Shown: positions 8,781-16,896 of the stretch, in pieces
Position numbering within the stretch: position 1 is the stretch's first letter
Layout of the letters: each line of letters begins with the position of its first letter
Assembly (NCBI RefSeq): GCF_016009175.1
Contig: NZ_JADUCM010000042.1
Location: 1-41,617 of the forward strand
Direction: 5' to 3'
Origin: Pseudomonas alkylphenolica
Lineage (GTDB): Bacteria > Pseudomonadota > Gammaproteobacteria > Pseudomonadales > Pseudomonadaceae
DNA length: 41,617 bases
Position numbers and translations under genes: made by a program
Notes under the pieces: generated by a model
Databases searched by the model: none
Seen by the model: only the letters and a program-made list of their open reading frames with translations
What the model was told of the DNA's origin: nothing

Positions 8781-10358
8781 TCATTCCCACTCGATGGTTG
8801 CTGGCGGCTTGCTCGAAACGTCGTACGTTACGCGCGAGATGCCTTCGATCTCGTTGATGATCCGGCCGCTGACAGTTTCCAGCAGCTCGTAAGGCAGGTG
8901 CGCCCAACGTGCGGTCATGAAGTCGATGGTTTCTACCGCACGCAGGGCCACGACCCAGGCGTAACGACGGCCGTCACCGACCACACCCACCGATTTCACC
9001 GGCTGGAACACCACGAACGCCTGGCTGACCTTGTGGTACCAGTCGGCTTTGCGCAGTTCTTCGATGAAGATGTGGTCAGCGCGACGCAGCAGGTCGGCGT
9101 ATTCCTTCTTCACTTCACCGAGGATCCGCACGCCCAGGCCCGGGCCCGGGAACGGGTGACGGTAGACCATGTCGTACGGCAGGCCCAGCTCCAGGCCAAG
9201 GCGACGCACTTCATCCTTGAACAGCTCACGCAGTGGCTCGACCAGCTTGAGGTTCATTTCCTCAGGCAGGCCACCAACGTTGTGGTGCGACTTGATCACG
9301 TGGGCCTTGCCGCTCTTGGCGCCAGCCGACTCGATCACGTCCGGGTAGATGGTGCCCTGGGCCAGGTACTTGATGTTCTCAAGCTTGTTCGACTCGGCAT
9401 CGAACACGTCGATGAAGGTACGACCGATGATCTTGCGCTTCTTCTCAGGGTCCGACTCACCGGCAAGGTTGGTCAGGAACTGCTCTTCAGCGTTGGCACG
9501 GATCACTTTGACGCCCATGTTCTCGGCGAACATGGCCATCACTTGCTCACCTTCGTGCAGACGCAGCAGGCCGTTGTCAACGAAGACGCAGGTCAGCTGG
9601 TCGCCGATGGCCTTGTGCAGCAGCGCGGCTACAACCGAGGAGTCGACGCCGCCCGACAGGCCGAGCAGGACGTTGTCGGTGCCGACCTGGGCACGGATCT
9701 GGGCAATGGCGTCTTCGGCGATGTGCGAAGGCGTCCACAGGGCTTCACAGCCGCAGATGTCGAGGATGAAGCGCGAGAGGATGCGACCGCCCTGTTTGGT
9801 GTGGGTCACTTCCGGGTGGAACTGCACGCCGTAGTAGCCACGGGTGTCGTCGGCCATGCCGGCGATCGGGCAGCTCGGAGTGCTGGCCAGGATGTGGAAT
9901 TCCTGCGGGATGCGGGTGACCTTGTCACCGTGGCTCATCCACACGTCCAGGCCCAGCACGCCGTCGGCGTCAACGTGGTCTTCGATGCCATCGAGCAGGC
10001 GGCTCTTGCCGACTACGTCGACACGGGCGTAACCGAACTCACGCAGCTCGGAACCTTCAACCTTGCCGCCCAGCTGCTCGGCCATGGTCTGCATGCCGTA
10101 GCAGATACCGAATACCGGTACGCCCAGGTCCCAGACGGCCTGTGGCGCGCGCGGGCTGTTGGCTTCGTGCACGGACTCGGGGCCGCCAGCGAGGATGATG
10201 CCGCGTGGGGCGAATTCGCGAATCGCCTCGTCGTCCATATCGAACGGGTGCAGTTCGCAGTACACGCCGATTTCGCGCACGCGGCGCGCGATCAGCTGGG
10301 TGTACTGGGAACCGAAGTCGAGGATCAGGATTCGGTGAGCGTGAATGTCGAGGGCCAT
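8781..10358 (-). CDS. guaA: GMP synthase (glutamine-hydrolysing)
   Basis: The 525-residue enzyme converts XMP to GMP with glutamine and ATP. The N-terminal class I amidotransferase domain has nucleophile Cys86 in VFGICYGMQ and the later FHPEVTHT His/Glu pair. The ATP pyrophosphatase domain has the PP-loop GLSGGVDSS, and the dimerisation domain ends with PPATIEWE, the family's conserved C-terminus. It lies 79 bases downstream of guaB in the same direction, the usual guaBA operon order, and both feed the GMP branch. Confidence 0.98.
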   Translation of the reverse strand: MALDIHAHRILILDFGSQYTQLIARRVREIGVYCELHPFDMDDEAIREFAPRGIILAGGPESVHEANSPRAPQAVWDLGVPVFGICYGMQTMAEQLGGKVEGSELREFGYARVDVVGKSRLLDGIEDHVDADGVLGLDVWMSHGDKVTRIPQEFHILASTPSCPIAGMADDTRGYYGVQFHPEVTHTKQGGRILSRFILDICGCEALWTPSHIAEDAIAQIRAQVGTDNVLLGLSGGVDSSVVAALLHKAIGDQLTCVFVDNGLLRLHEGEQVMAMFAENMGVKVIRANAEEQFLTNLAGESDPEKKRKIIGRTFIDVFDAESNKLENIKYLAQGTIYPDVIESAGAKSGKAHVIKSHHNVGGLPEEMNLKLVEPLRELFKDEVRRLGLELGLPYDMVYRHPFPGPGLGVRILGEVKKEYADLLRRADHIFIEELRKADWYHKVSQAFVVFQPVKSVGVVGDGRRYAWVVALRAVETIDFMTARWAHLPYELLETVSGRIINEIEGISRVTYDVSSKPPATIEWE

Positions 10359-10437
10359 GACTCAATCTCGTCAGTGGAAATCGGAAACGACGCGGGGCTG
10401 TCGAAAACAGCCCCGCTAGCAAGTGTTGCCTGAAGCA

Positions 10438-11907
10438 TCAACCTACGCGGTAGTTTGGCGCTTCTTTGGTGATCTGTACGTCATGCACGTGGGACTCGGC
10501 CATGCCGGCACCGGTGATGCGCACGAATTCAGGCTTGGTGCGCATTTCTTCGATGTTGGCAGAACCGGTGTAACCCATCGAGGAGCGCAGGCCACCCATC
10601 AGCTGGTGGATGATCGCGGTCAGGGTGCCTTTGTACGGAACACGGCCTTCGATACCTTCCGGTACCAGCTTCTCGGCACCGGCCGAGGAGTCCTGGAAGT
10701 AACGGTCCGAAGAACCCTGGGCCTGGGACATTGCACCCAGCGAACCCATGCCGCGGTACGCCTTGTAGGAGCGACCCTGGAACAGTTCGATTTCGCCCGG
10801 GGCCTCTTCGGTACCGGCGAACATCGAACCCATCATCACGGCGGAGGCGCCGGCAACGATGGCCTTGGACAGGTCACCGGAGAAGCGGATGCCACCGTCG
10901 GCGATCAGCGGAACACCGGTACCTTCCAGCGCGGCGGCGACATTGGCGATGGCGCTGATTTGCGGCACGCCGACACCGGCAACGATACGGGTGGTGCAGA
11001 TCGAGCCTGGGCCGATACCGACCTTGACGGCGTCAGCGCCTGCTTCGGCCAGGGCCTTGGCAGCAGCGCCGGTGGCGATGTTGCCGCCGATGACCTGAAC
11101 CTGCGGGAAGTTTTCCTTCACCCAGCGAACGCGATCGATCACGCCCTTGGAGTGACCGTGAGCGGTGTCAACCACCACCACGTCAACGCCGGCTGCTACC
11201 AGTGCCGCAACACGGTCACCGGTGTCTTTACCGGTACCGACCGCAGCACCAACGCGCAGACGACCCTGGTCGTCCTTGCTGGCCAGCGGGTAGGCCTTGG
11301 CTTTTTCGATGTCGTTAACGGTCATCATGCCTTTGAGCACGAAGTTGTCGTCGACGATCAGCACGCGCTCGATGCGGTGCTTGTGCAGCAGTTCGCGCGC
11401 TTCGTTCTTGTCGGCGCCTTCCTTGACCGTGACCAGGCGCTCTTTAGGCGTCATCACTTCACGGACAGTGGCGTCCAGGCGGTTTTCGAAGCGAACGTCG
11501 CGGGAGGTGACGATGCCGACCAGGTCGCCATTGTGCAGCACCGGAACGCCGGAGATGTTGTTCAGGCGCGTCAGCTCGAACAGGTCACGCACCGTAGCAT
11601 CGGCTTCGATGGTGATCGGGTCCTTGACCACGCCGGCCTCGAACTTCTTGACCTTGCGCACTTCGCCAGCTTGCTGCTCGATGGTCATGTTCTTGTGGAT
11701 GATGCCGATGCCGCCTTCCTGTGCCATGGCAATGGCCAGGCGGGCTTCGGTCACGGTATCCATGGCGGCGGAAACCAACGGAATGTTCAGCTCGATGCCA
11801 CGGGTCAAACGGGTCTTGAGACTGACTTCATTGGGTAGTACCTCTGAATAACCAGGCACTAGGAGAATGTCGTCGAAGGTCAGGGCTTCTTGGCTGATAC
11901 GCAGCAT
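10438..11907 (-). CDS. guaB: Inosine-5'-monophosphate dehydrogenase
   Basis: GuaB oxidises IMP to XMP with NAD, the committed step to guanine nucleotides. The protein of 489 residues begins MLRISQEALTFDDILLVPGYS, the usual start. An upstream frame to 11973 adds 22 unlikely residues. Two CBS domains lie at about 95-205 (with PVLHNGDLVGIVTSRDVRF), and the catalytic loop has its Cys in GPGSICTTR, followed by the flap YRGMGSLGAM. The first gene of guaBA, preceded by a GGGAG ribosome binding site. Confidence 0.98.
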   Translation of the reverse strand: MLRISQEALTFDDILLVPGYSEVLPNEVSLKTRLTRGIELNIPLVSAAMDTVTEARLAIAMAQEGGIGIIHKNMTIEQQAGEVRKVKKFEAGVVKDPITIEADATVRDLFELTRLNNISGVPVLHNGDLVGIVTSRDVRFENRLDATVREVMTPKERLVTVKEGADKNEARELLHKHRIERVLIVDDNFVLKGMMTVNDIEKAKAYPLASKDDQGRLRVGAAVGTGKDTGDRVAALVAAGVDVVVVDTAHGHSKGVIDRVRWVKENFPQVQVIGGNIATGAAAKALAEAGADAVKVGIGPGSICTTRIVAGVGVPQISAIANVAAALEGTGVPLIADGGIRFSGDLSKAIVAGASAVMMGSMFAGTEEAPGEIELFQGRSYKAYRGMGSLGAMSQAQGSSDRYFQDSSAGAEKLVPEGIEGRVPYKGTLTAIIHQLMGGLRSSMGYTGSANIEEMRTKPEFVRITGAGMAESHVHDVQITKEAPNYRVG

Positions 11908-11992
11908 CGCGGGGGCTCCCGGGCGGGAAAAATGGAAGCGCGCCATTATACTCATCCAGAGCCCTTCGCTCAATGCAAAGATGGGCCTTCGG

Positions 11993-12550
11993 TCAGTTGT
12001 CTGCGTGGGTTACCTGCACCACGGCCACTGGCTGGTCCAGCCAATCGGCAAAGTCGTCGAGAAAAGCCTGCCTGAAACCCGCCGCGCCCCAGTTGTTGAA
12101 GATAAAGCCGAGGTTGGAAAACGCGCAGGGTTGCAGGAACAGAAAACCGTTGATGTCATCTTCATGCGCGCACAGCGGGCAAATGAAATTGTCCGTCTGC
12201 CCCGGCATCCACTCCTCCAGGCTTTCGAACAGCGCCACGCCCACCTCGCGGCGGCATTCAGCGCAGCCGGCTTCCTCGAGGAAGCCGTCCAGAGGGGTAT
12301 AGATGCAACGCTTGGTGATCACTTCCAGGCCATTGATCATCTGCCCGAACGGCAACAGTTCCGGGCGTTCCACCACCTTGCGCGCGCCCTCGGCGATGGC
12401 ATAGGCCATGCGGTTGCCGGTGCTGCCGCAGGTGCTCAACTGCTCCTCGATGACCTTCTCGCGCACCAGCCAGCGCAGAATCGCCCGCGCGCGCGCCTCA
12501 TGCACAGGAACAGTGGAGATCTTCGGGACAATGATGCTCTGGGTAATCAT
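11993..12550 (-). CDS. Conserved protein with two CxxC pairs
   Basis: A 185-residue cytoplasmic protein without signal peptide or membrane segment. Two CxxC pairs (Cys96/Cys99 and Cys124/Cys127) are spaced like a zinc ribbon or structural zinc site. Two other features are a Thr-Cys-Gly-Ser-Thr-Gly motif at about 40-45 and an acidic, aromatic C-terminal third. I recall similar Pseudomonas proteins labelled as sugar ABC transporter ATPase, but there is no Walker motif, so that label would be wrong. The ATG at 12550 was chosen over a TTG four codons earlier. It is tightly followed upstream by the TauE-like gene (18 bases), so both may share a transcript. Function unknown. Confidence 0.7.
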   Translation of the reverse strand: MITQSIIVPKISTVPVHEARARAILRWLVREKVIEEQLSTCGSTGNRMAYAIAEGARKVVERPELLPFGQMINGLEVITKRCIYTPLDGFLEEAGCAECRREVGVALFESLEEWMPGQTDNFICPLCAHEDDINGFLFLQPCAFSNLGFIFNNWGAAGFRQAFLDDFADWLDQPVAVVQVTHADN

Positions 12551-12568
12551 GACGGCAGCCAAACATGC

Positions 12569-13351
12569 TCAAAGCGACCAGTTTACCTCACTCAGGTAGC
12601 GACCGATGAGGGCAATGCCGCTGGCCAGCACCAGCCAGGTAACCAGGCGCACGAAGGCTTCGCGCGACAGCTTCAGGGTCAGGCGCCGGCCCAGGTACAG
12701 CCCGATCGCCATCATCGGCAGCAAGCACAGGGCCAGTAACCACAGCGACGCGTCGGCATACACGCCGGCGACCAGAAACAGGCTCAGGCGCACCACCGTA
12801 CTGCAACTGATCAGCGCACTCTGGGTCGCCCGCGCCTGCTCACTGGAAGGCAGGCGGGCATTAAGGTAGAGCGCATAAAGAAAGCCGCCGCTGCCAAACA
12901 AGGCACCAAACAGGCCGCCCATCGTGCCCACCGGCACCGCCCAGGCAGCCGAGAGCCGGGCCGGCCTGACCTTCACTGCGAGGCTGTACAGGGCATAGGC
13001 GCTGATGAATAACCCCATCAACAGCAACAGCAGGTCAGACTTGAGGCTAAGCAAGGACAGCACGCCGAGGGTGCAACCCAGCGCCATGCACGGCAGCAGG
13101 CGCAGCAACTCCGAGCGCGCCACCGCCTGACGCGCAGGCAACCAGTTGCCGAACGCAGCAAGAAAATCCAGCAACACCAGCAAGGGGATGATCCGCGACA
13201 GGGGCATGAAGTGGATCAGTACCGGCCCGGCGACCAGCGCTGTGCCGAAACCGGCGATGCCGAAGACGATATAGGCGGCGCCCACACCGAGCAGGATCGG
13301 CAGCCAGTCGAGGGGCATGAAGGGTTGCTGGGCAAACAGGGTCGAGAGCAT
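12569..13351 (-). CDS. TauE/SafE-family membrane exporter
   Basis: An integral inner-membrane protein of about 260 residues with roughly eight hydrophobic segments. The pattern GIAGFGTALVAGPVLIHF near the N-terminus and the glycine-rich GTMGGLFGALFGSGGFLYALYL in the middle are the twin half-repeats of the TauE/SafE (DUF81) family, whose members are linked to export of sulfite, sulfoacetate or other organic anions. The start is uncertain: ATG at 13351, a GTG at 13393 or an ATG at 13318 are all possible, and none has a strong ribosome binding site. It is divergent from a LysR-type gene, an arrangement that usually means that regulator controls it. Substrate unknown. Confidence 0.85.
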   Translation of the reverse strand: MLSTLFAQQPFMPLDWLPILLGVGAAYIVFGIAGFGTALVAGPVLIHFMPLSRIIPLLVLLDFLAAFGNWLPARQAVARSELLRLLPCMALGCTLGVLSLLSLKSDLLLLLMGLFISAYALYSLAVKVRPARLSAAWAVPVGTMGGLFGALFGSGGFLYALYLNARLPSSEQARATQSALISCSTVVRLSLFLVAGVYADASLWLLALCLLPMMAIGLYLGRRLTLKLSREAFVRLVTWLVLASGIALIGRYLSEVNWSL

Positions 13352-13452
13352 GGAGATCGCCAACAGGAGTGGTGCGCAAACTTTAGCCAGCACCCAGTCA
13401 TGCGACTAATATGCAATTATGCCTTCAGCCATCTCAAAACAGCATATCAGCC

Positions 13453-14343
13453 ATGATTTCTACCCGTCAGTTGCGCTACTTCGTTGAAATTGCCGAAAGC
13501 GGCAGTTTCAGCGCCGCCGCCGAGCGGCTGTTCATTGCCCAATCGGCCCTGAGCCGCCAGATCAAGGAACTGGAGTCGCAGCTCGACACCCTGCTGTTCG
13601 AACGTACTGCTCGTCAGCCGCGCCTCACAGCGGCAGGCCTGGCGTTCTTGCCCAGGGCCCGCACCCTGCTGGTCGATCTGGAAAAAGCCCAGCGCCTGGC
13701 CCGCGATGTCGGCCATGGCGTGCAGGGCAGCCTGCGCCTGAACCATTCGAGCACGGTGCCACTGACCGGGCAGTTGCTGACCCGGCTCAGTGGCTACCTG
13801 CACGACCACCCGGGCGTGGCCATGGAGATCGCCCAGCATTCATCCGAGGCGCAGCTTGCAGAGCTCGCCGACGATCGTCTTGATGTCGGCCTGCTGCGCT
13901 TGCCGGTGCTGCGCCAGCATGAAGGGTTGAGTGTGCTGCCGCTGTTCGAAGAACCCCTGCTGCTGGCGGTGGCCGGCGATCATCCACTGGCCGGTGAAAC
14001 CCGCGTTGCCCTGGCGCAACTGCGTGACGAGCCATTCATATCCATCCCCCATCGTCAGCGCGGCGGCTTGAGTTACCTGTCCGCCGAACTGTGCATGGCT
14101 GCAGGGTTCTTCCCGACCGCTGCCCGGGTCGTGTCGCGCAAGACCACGCAGTTGCAGTTGATCCAGGCCGGCTTTGGCGTGGCCTTGCTGCCGCAATGCA
14201 TGCAGGAGATCGCTCCGCCATCACTGCGCTTTATCGGCCTGACGGACGAAGGTTGCAGCAGCACCGTAGCAATTGCCTATCGTCGCGATGCCGGGCCATT
14301 GGTGCAGCAGTTCATCGCCCATATGCGCGGGCCGAACCACTGA
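13453..14343 (+). CDS. LysR-family transcriptional regulator
   Basis: 296 residues. The N-terminal winged helix (MISTRQLRYFVEIAESGSFS then AAAERLFIAQSALSRQIKELE) is the LysR DNA-binding domain, and the rest is the periplasmic-binding-like effector domain (PLTGQLLTRL onwards). It begins 102 bases from the divergent TauE/SafE gene, so it most likely senses a small molecule and controls that exporter together with itself. Effector unknown. The ATG at 13453 matches the conserved family start. The in-frame extension to 13411 is not LysR-like. Confidence 0.92.
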   Translation: MISTRQLRYFVEIAESGSFSAAAERLFIAQSALSRQIKELESQLDTLLFERTARQPRLTAAGLAFLPRARTLLVDLEKAQRLARDVGHGVQGSLRLNHSSTVPLTGQLLTRLSGYLHDHPGVAMEIAQHSSEAQLAELADDRLDVGLLRLPVLRQHEGLSVLPLFEEPLLLAVAGDHPLAGETRVALAQLRDEPFISIPHRQRGGLSYLSAELCMAAGFFPTAARVVSRKTTQLQLIQAGFGVALLPQCMQEIAPPSLRFIGLTDEGCSSTVAIAYRRDAGPLVQQFIAHMRGPNH

Positions 14344-14377
14344 CACCCCTTCGCCACAATCCTTTATGATGCAGCCC

Positions 14378-15757
14378 ATGATCAAAGACCCCTTCGAAAG
14401 ACTCGGTCTGGACCGCGAAGTCCTCACCGTCAGCCAGCTCAACGGCCGCGCCCGGGTGCTGCTTGAAGACGTGTTCCGCAATGTCTGGGTTGAAGGCGAG
14501 ATTTCCAACCTCGCCCGCCCGGCCTCCGGCCACATCTACTTCACCCTCAAGGACAGCGGCGCCCAGGTGCGTTGCGCACTGTTCCGGCAGAACGCCACCC
14601 GCGTTCGCCAGGCCCTGCGCGATGGCCTGGCGGTCAAGGTGCGCGGCAAGGTCTCGCTGTTCGAGGGCCGCGGCGACTATCAACTGATCCTCGACACCGT
14701 CGAACCGGCCGGTGATGGCGCCCTGCGCCTGGCCTTCGAGGCGCTGAAGGAAAAGCTCGGCGCCGAAGGCCTGTTCAGCGCCGAGCGCAAGGTAGCCCTG
14801 CCCACGCACCCGCAACGCATCGGCATCGTCAGTTCGCCCACTGGCGCGGTCATCCGCGACATCATCAGTGTATTCGGGCGTCGGGCACCGCAGGTCGAGC
14901 TGACCTTGATCCCAACCGCCGTGCAGGGCCGCGAGGCGATCAACCAGATCGTTCGTGCCCTGCAACTGGCTGACGGCCGCGGCTTCGACGCGCTGATCCT
15001 GGCCCGCGGCGGCGGCTCGCTGGAGGACCTCTGGTGCTTCAACGAAGAAGCTGTGGCACGTGCCATCGCCGCCTGCGTGACACCCATCGTCAGCGCCGTC
15101 GGGCACGAAACCGATGTCTCGATCAGTGACTTTGTCGCCGATGTGCGGGCGCCTACACCCTCGGCCGCTGCCGAGTTGCTGGCCCCCGACAGCAGCGACC
15201 TGCAGCGGCGCATCGACAGCCTCAAACGGCGCTTGCTGCTGCGCATCCAGAGCCGCCTGACGCACGACCGCCTGCGCCTCGACAGCCTGACCCGACGCCT
15301 GCGCCACCCGGGCGAACGCCTGCGCCAGCAGGCGCAGCGCCTGGACGACCTGGACATGCGCCTGCGCCGGGCCTTCGAGCAGCGCCTGAACCAGCGCCGC
15401 GAACGCCTCGCGCGCCTCGACACCCGCCTGGCAGCGCAACACCCCGGCCGTACCCTGGCCCTGCTCAAGCAGCGCCTGGACAGCCTCGCCGAACGCCTGC
15501 CACGGGCCATGCGCGAAACGCTCAAGGACCGCCGCCAGCGTCTTCAGGCCCAGGTACAAACCCTGCATGTGGTCAGCCCGCTGGCCACGCTCGGTCGTGG
15601 CTACAGCATTCTCCTCGACGAACGCGGCCAGGCGATCCGCAGCGCAACCCAGACCCACAACGGTCAACGCCTGAGCGCGCGCCTGGGTGAGGGCGAATTG
15701 CACGTGCGGGTCGAAGACAACCACCTGACCCCGGTCACGCTTTCACTACTGGACTGA
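14378..15757 (+). CDS. xseA: Exodeoxyribonuclease VII large subunit
   Basis: 459 residues. With XseB it degrades single-stranded DNA from both ends. An N-terminal OB-fold nucleic-acid binding domain is seen at about 20-115 (LTVSQLNGRARVLLEDVF, EGEISNLARPASGHIYFTLKD). The catalytic part contains RIGIVSSPTGAVIRDI, ILARGGGSLEDLWCFNEE and VGHETDVSISDFVAD. A long Arg/Leu-rich coiled coil follows (about 270-400), giving visible CGCCTG repetition in the DNA. ATG codons at 14366 and 14369 are alternatives, but MIKDPFERLG is the family start. The M23 peptidase begins three bases after its stop. XseB is not in the window. Confidence 0.96.
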   Translation: MIKDPFERLGLDREVLTVSQLNGRARVLLEDVFRNVWVEGEISNLARPASGHIYFTLKDSGAQVRCALFRQNATRVRQALRDGLAVKVRGKVSLFEGRGDYQLILDTVEPAGDGALRLAFEALKEKLGAEGLFSAERKVALPTHPQRIGIVSSPTGAVIRDIISVFGRRAPQVELTLIPTAVQGREAINQIVRALQLADGRGFDALILARGGGSLEDLWCFNEEAVARAIAACVTPIVSAVGHETDVSISDFVADVRAPTPSAAAELLAPDSSDLQRRIDSLKRRLLLRIQSRLTHDRLRLDSLTRRLRHPGERLRQQAQRLDDLDMRLRRAFEQRLNQRRERLARLDTRLAAQHPGRTLALLKQRLDSLAERLPRAMRETLKDRRQRLQAQVQTLHVVSPLATLGRGYSILLDERGQAIRSATQTHNGQRLSARLGEGELHVRVEDNHLTPVTLSLLD

Positions 15758-15760
15758 ACC

Positions 15761-16585
15761 ATGCCCCGTCTGTTTGCCCCGCTGTTGCTGTTGTGCCTGG
15801 CGTTTGCCAGCAGTGCCCAGGCCAGTTACATCACCCGTCAGTTGAACAAGCCCGTCCCCGGTGGCGTCGCGGTCGTAGACCTCGGCCCGGCGGCCCAGGC
15901 CCCGAGTGCGCGTTTTGACGGCAAACCGGTACTGGTGGTCAGGGAGCAGGACAACTGGCTGGCCATTGTCGGTTTGCCGCTGACGCAGAAGCCCGGCCAG
16001 GCGCAGCTGACCCAGGGCACTCGCACGCTGACTTTCACCGTCGGCAGCAAGAAGTACCCGGAGCAACGCATCACGTTGAAAAACAAGCGCCAGGTCAACC
16101 CCGACCCGGCCGACCTCAAGCGCATCGAGGCCGAGCTTGCCGAACAGATCAAGGCCTACCGCAGCTTCAGCCCGACCCTGCCGAGCAACCTGATCCTCGA
16201 CAAACCGGTCAACGGCCCGCTGTCGAGCAAATTCGGCGTGCGCCGCTTCTTCAATGGCGAAGAACGCAATCCGCATGCCGGCCTGGATTTCGCCGTGCCT
16301 GCCGGTACGCCGATCAAGACCCCGGCCAACGGCAAAGTGATCCTGGTCGGCAACTACTTCTTCAACGGCAACACCGTCTTCGTTGACCATGGCCAGGGCT
16401 TTATCAGCATGTTCTGCCACATGTCGAAGATCGACGTGAAACCGGGCCAGCAACTCAGTCGTGGCGCGGTGGTCGGCCGGGTCGGCTCGACGGGGCGCGC
16501 CACCGGCCCGCACATGCACTGGAATATCAGCCTCAACGACGCCCGGGTTGATCCGGCAATTTTCATCGGGGCATTCCAGCCCTGA
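15761..16585 (+). CDS. M23-family metallopeptidase, exported
   Basis: 274 residues with a Sec signal peptide (about 1-21, ending AQA/SYI). The C-terminal half is an LytM/M23 domain with a full zinc site: H172 and D176 in HAGLD, the later His in FCHMSK, and H251/H253 in HMHWN. Intact ligands suggest an active endopeptidase that cuts peptidoglycan cross-links rather than an inactive activator of the EnvC type. The N-terminal part of about 120 residues is a beta-rich domain seen in Pseudomonas homologues. It follows xseA by three bases and ends at a strong terminator. Confidence 0.9.
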   Translation: MPRLFAPLLLLCLAFASSAQASYITRQLNKPVPGGVAVVDLGPAAQAPSARFDGKPVLVVREQDNWLAIVGLPLTQKPGQAQLTQGTRTLTFTVGSKKYPEQRITLKNKRQVNPDPADLKRIEAELAEQIKAYRSFSPTLPSNLILDKPVNGPLSSKFGVRRFFNGEERNPHAGLDFAVPAGTPIKTPANGKVILVGNYFFNGNTVFVDHGQGFISMFCHMSKIDVKPGQQLSRGAVVGRVGSTGRATGPHMHWNISLNDARVDPAIFIGAFQP

Positions 16586-16604
16586 GCCCTGGCTTGCGCC
16601 AATC

Positions 16605-16635
16605 AAAAAGACCGCGCAACTGGCGCGGTCTTTTT
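16605..16635. terminator. Bidirectional terminator after the M23 gene
   Basis: A perfect 13-base inverted repeat (AAAAAGACCGCGC with GCGCGGTCTTTTT) closes a 5-base loop, giving a GC-rich stem with a T run. It ends the xseA-M23 transcript and isolates the leuA leader downstream. Confidence 0.9.
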
Positions 16636-16741
16636 ATTTGCGGGGCGCTATAAAATCTCGACAATTTTCACTTTTTAAGCATTCCTATCAATTTTCCATC
16701 AAGGCTTGCCATCTTTAACCCCACTGGTTAGGGTTGAAGCC

Positions 16742-16819
16742 ATGAAGACCTTTCACACCCTCATCCTGCTTCGTCAACATCGCAGCCTCTGCCTGGTCAG
16801 TGCACGACTACCAAGCTGA
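16742..16819 (+). CDS. Leucine-rich leader peptide upstream of leuA
   Basis: A 25-codon ORF beginning MKTFHTLILL and ending at a TGA 77 bases before leuA. Six of 25 residues are Leu, including a Leu-Ile-Leu-Leu cluster at 7-10, with Val and Ile nearby. Such leader peptides in front of branched-chain amino acid genes measure charged leucyl-tRNA through ribosome stalling. The ribosome binding site is weak. I do not see a clear rho-independent terminator between its stop and leuA, so if it regulates, it may act on Rho access or on the leuA ribosome binding site. The stretch 16636-16741 upstream is AT-rich and should hold the promoter (TATAAAAT at about 16649). Confidence 0.5.
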   Translation: MKTFHTLILLRQHRSLCLVSARLPS

Positions 16820-16896
16820 ATCGCGTCGCCTCGCCTTTTCATCTCGTTTTCGTACGGCAGGCCCTTTTCCAGGCCGCACACTCAAGGATTGCTTTC

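Noticed and set aside
8757..11838. Long plus-strand frames opposite guaA and guaB
   Set aside because: Both are mirror frames of clear enzymes, with no plausible start signals or domains.
11993..12550. Annotation as a sugar ABC transporter ATPase
   Set aside because: No Walker A, Walker B or LSGGQ motif is present, and the protein is only 185 residues with zinc-type CxxC pairs.
16820..16896. A rho-independent attenuator terminator before leuA
   Set aside because: The only pairing (GGCC with GGCC around 16860-16877) is four bases long and has no T run after it.
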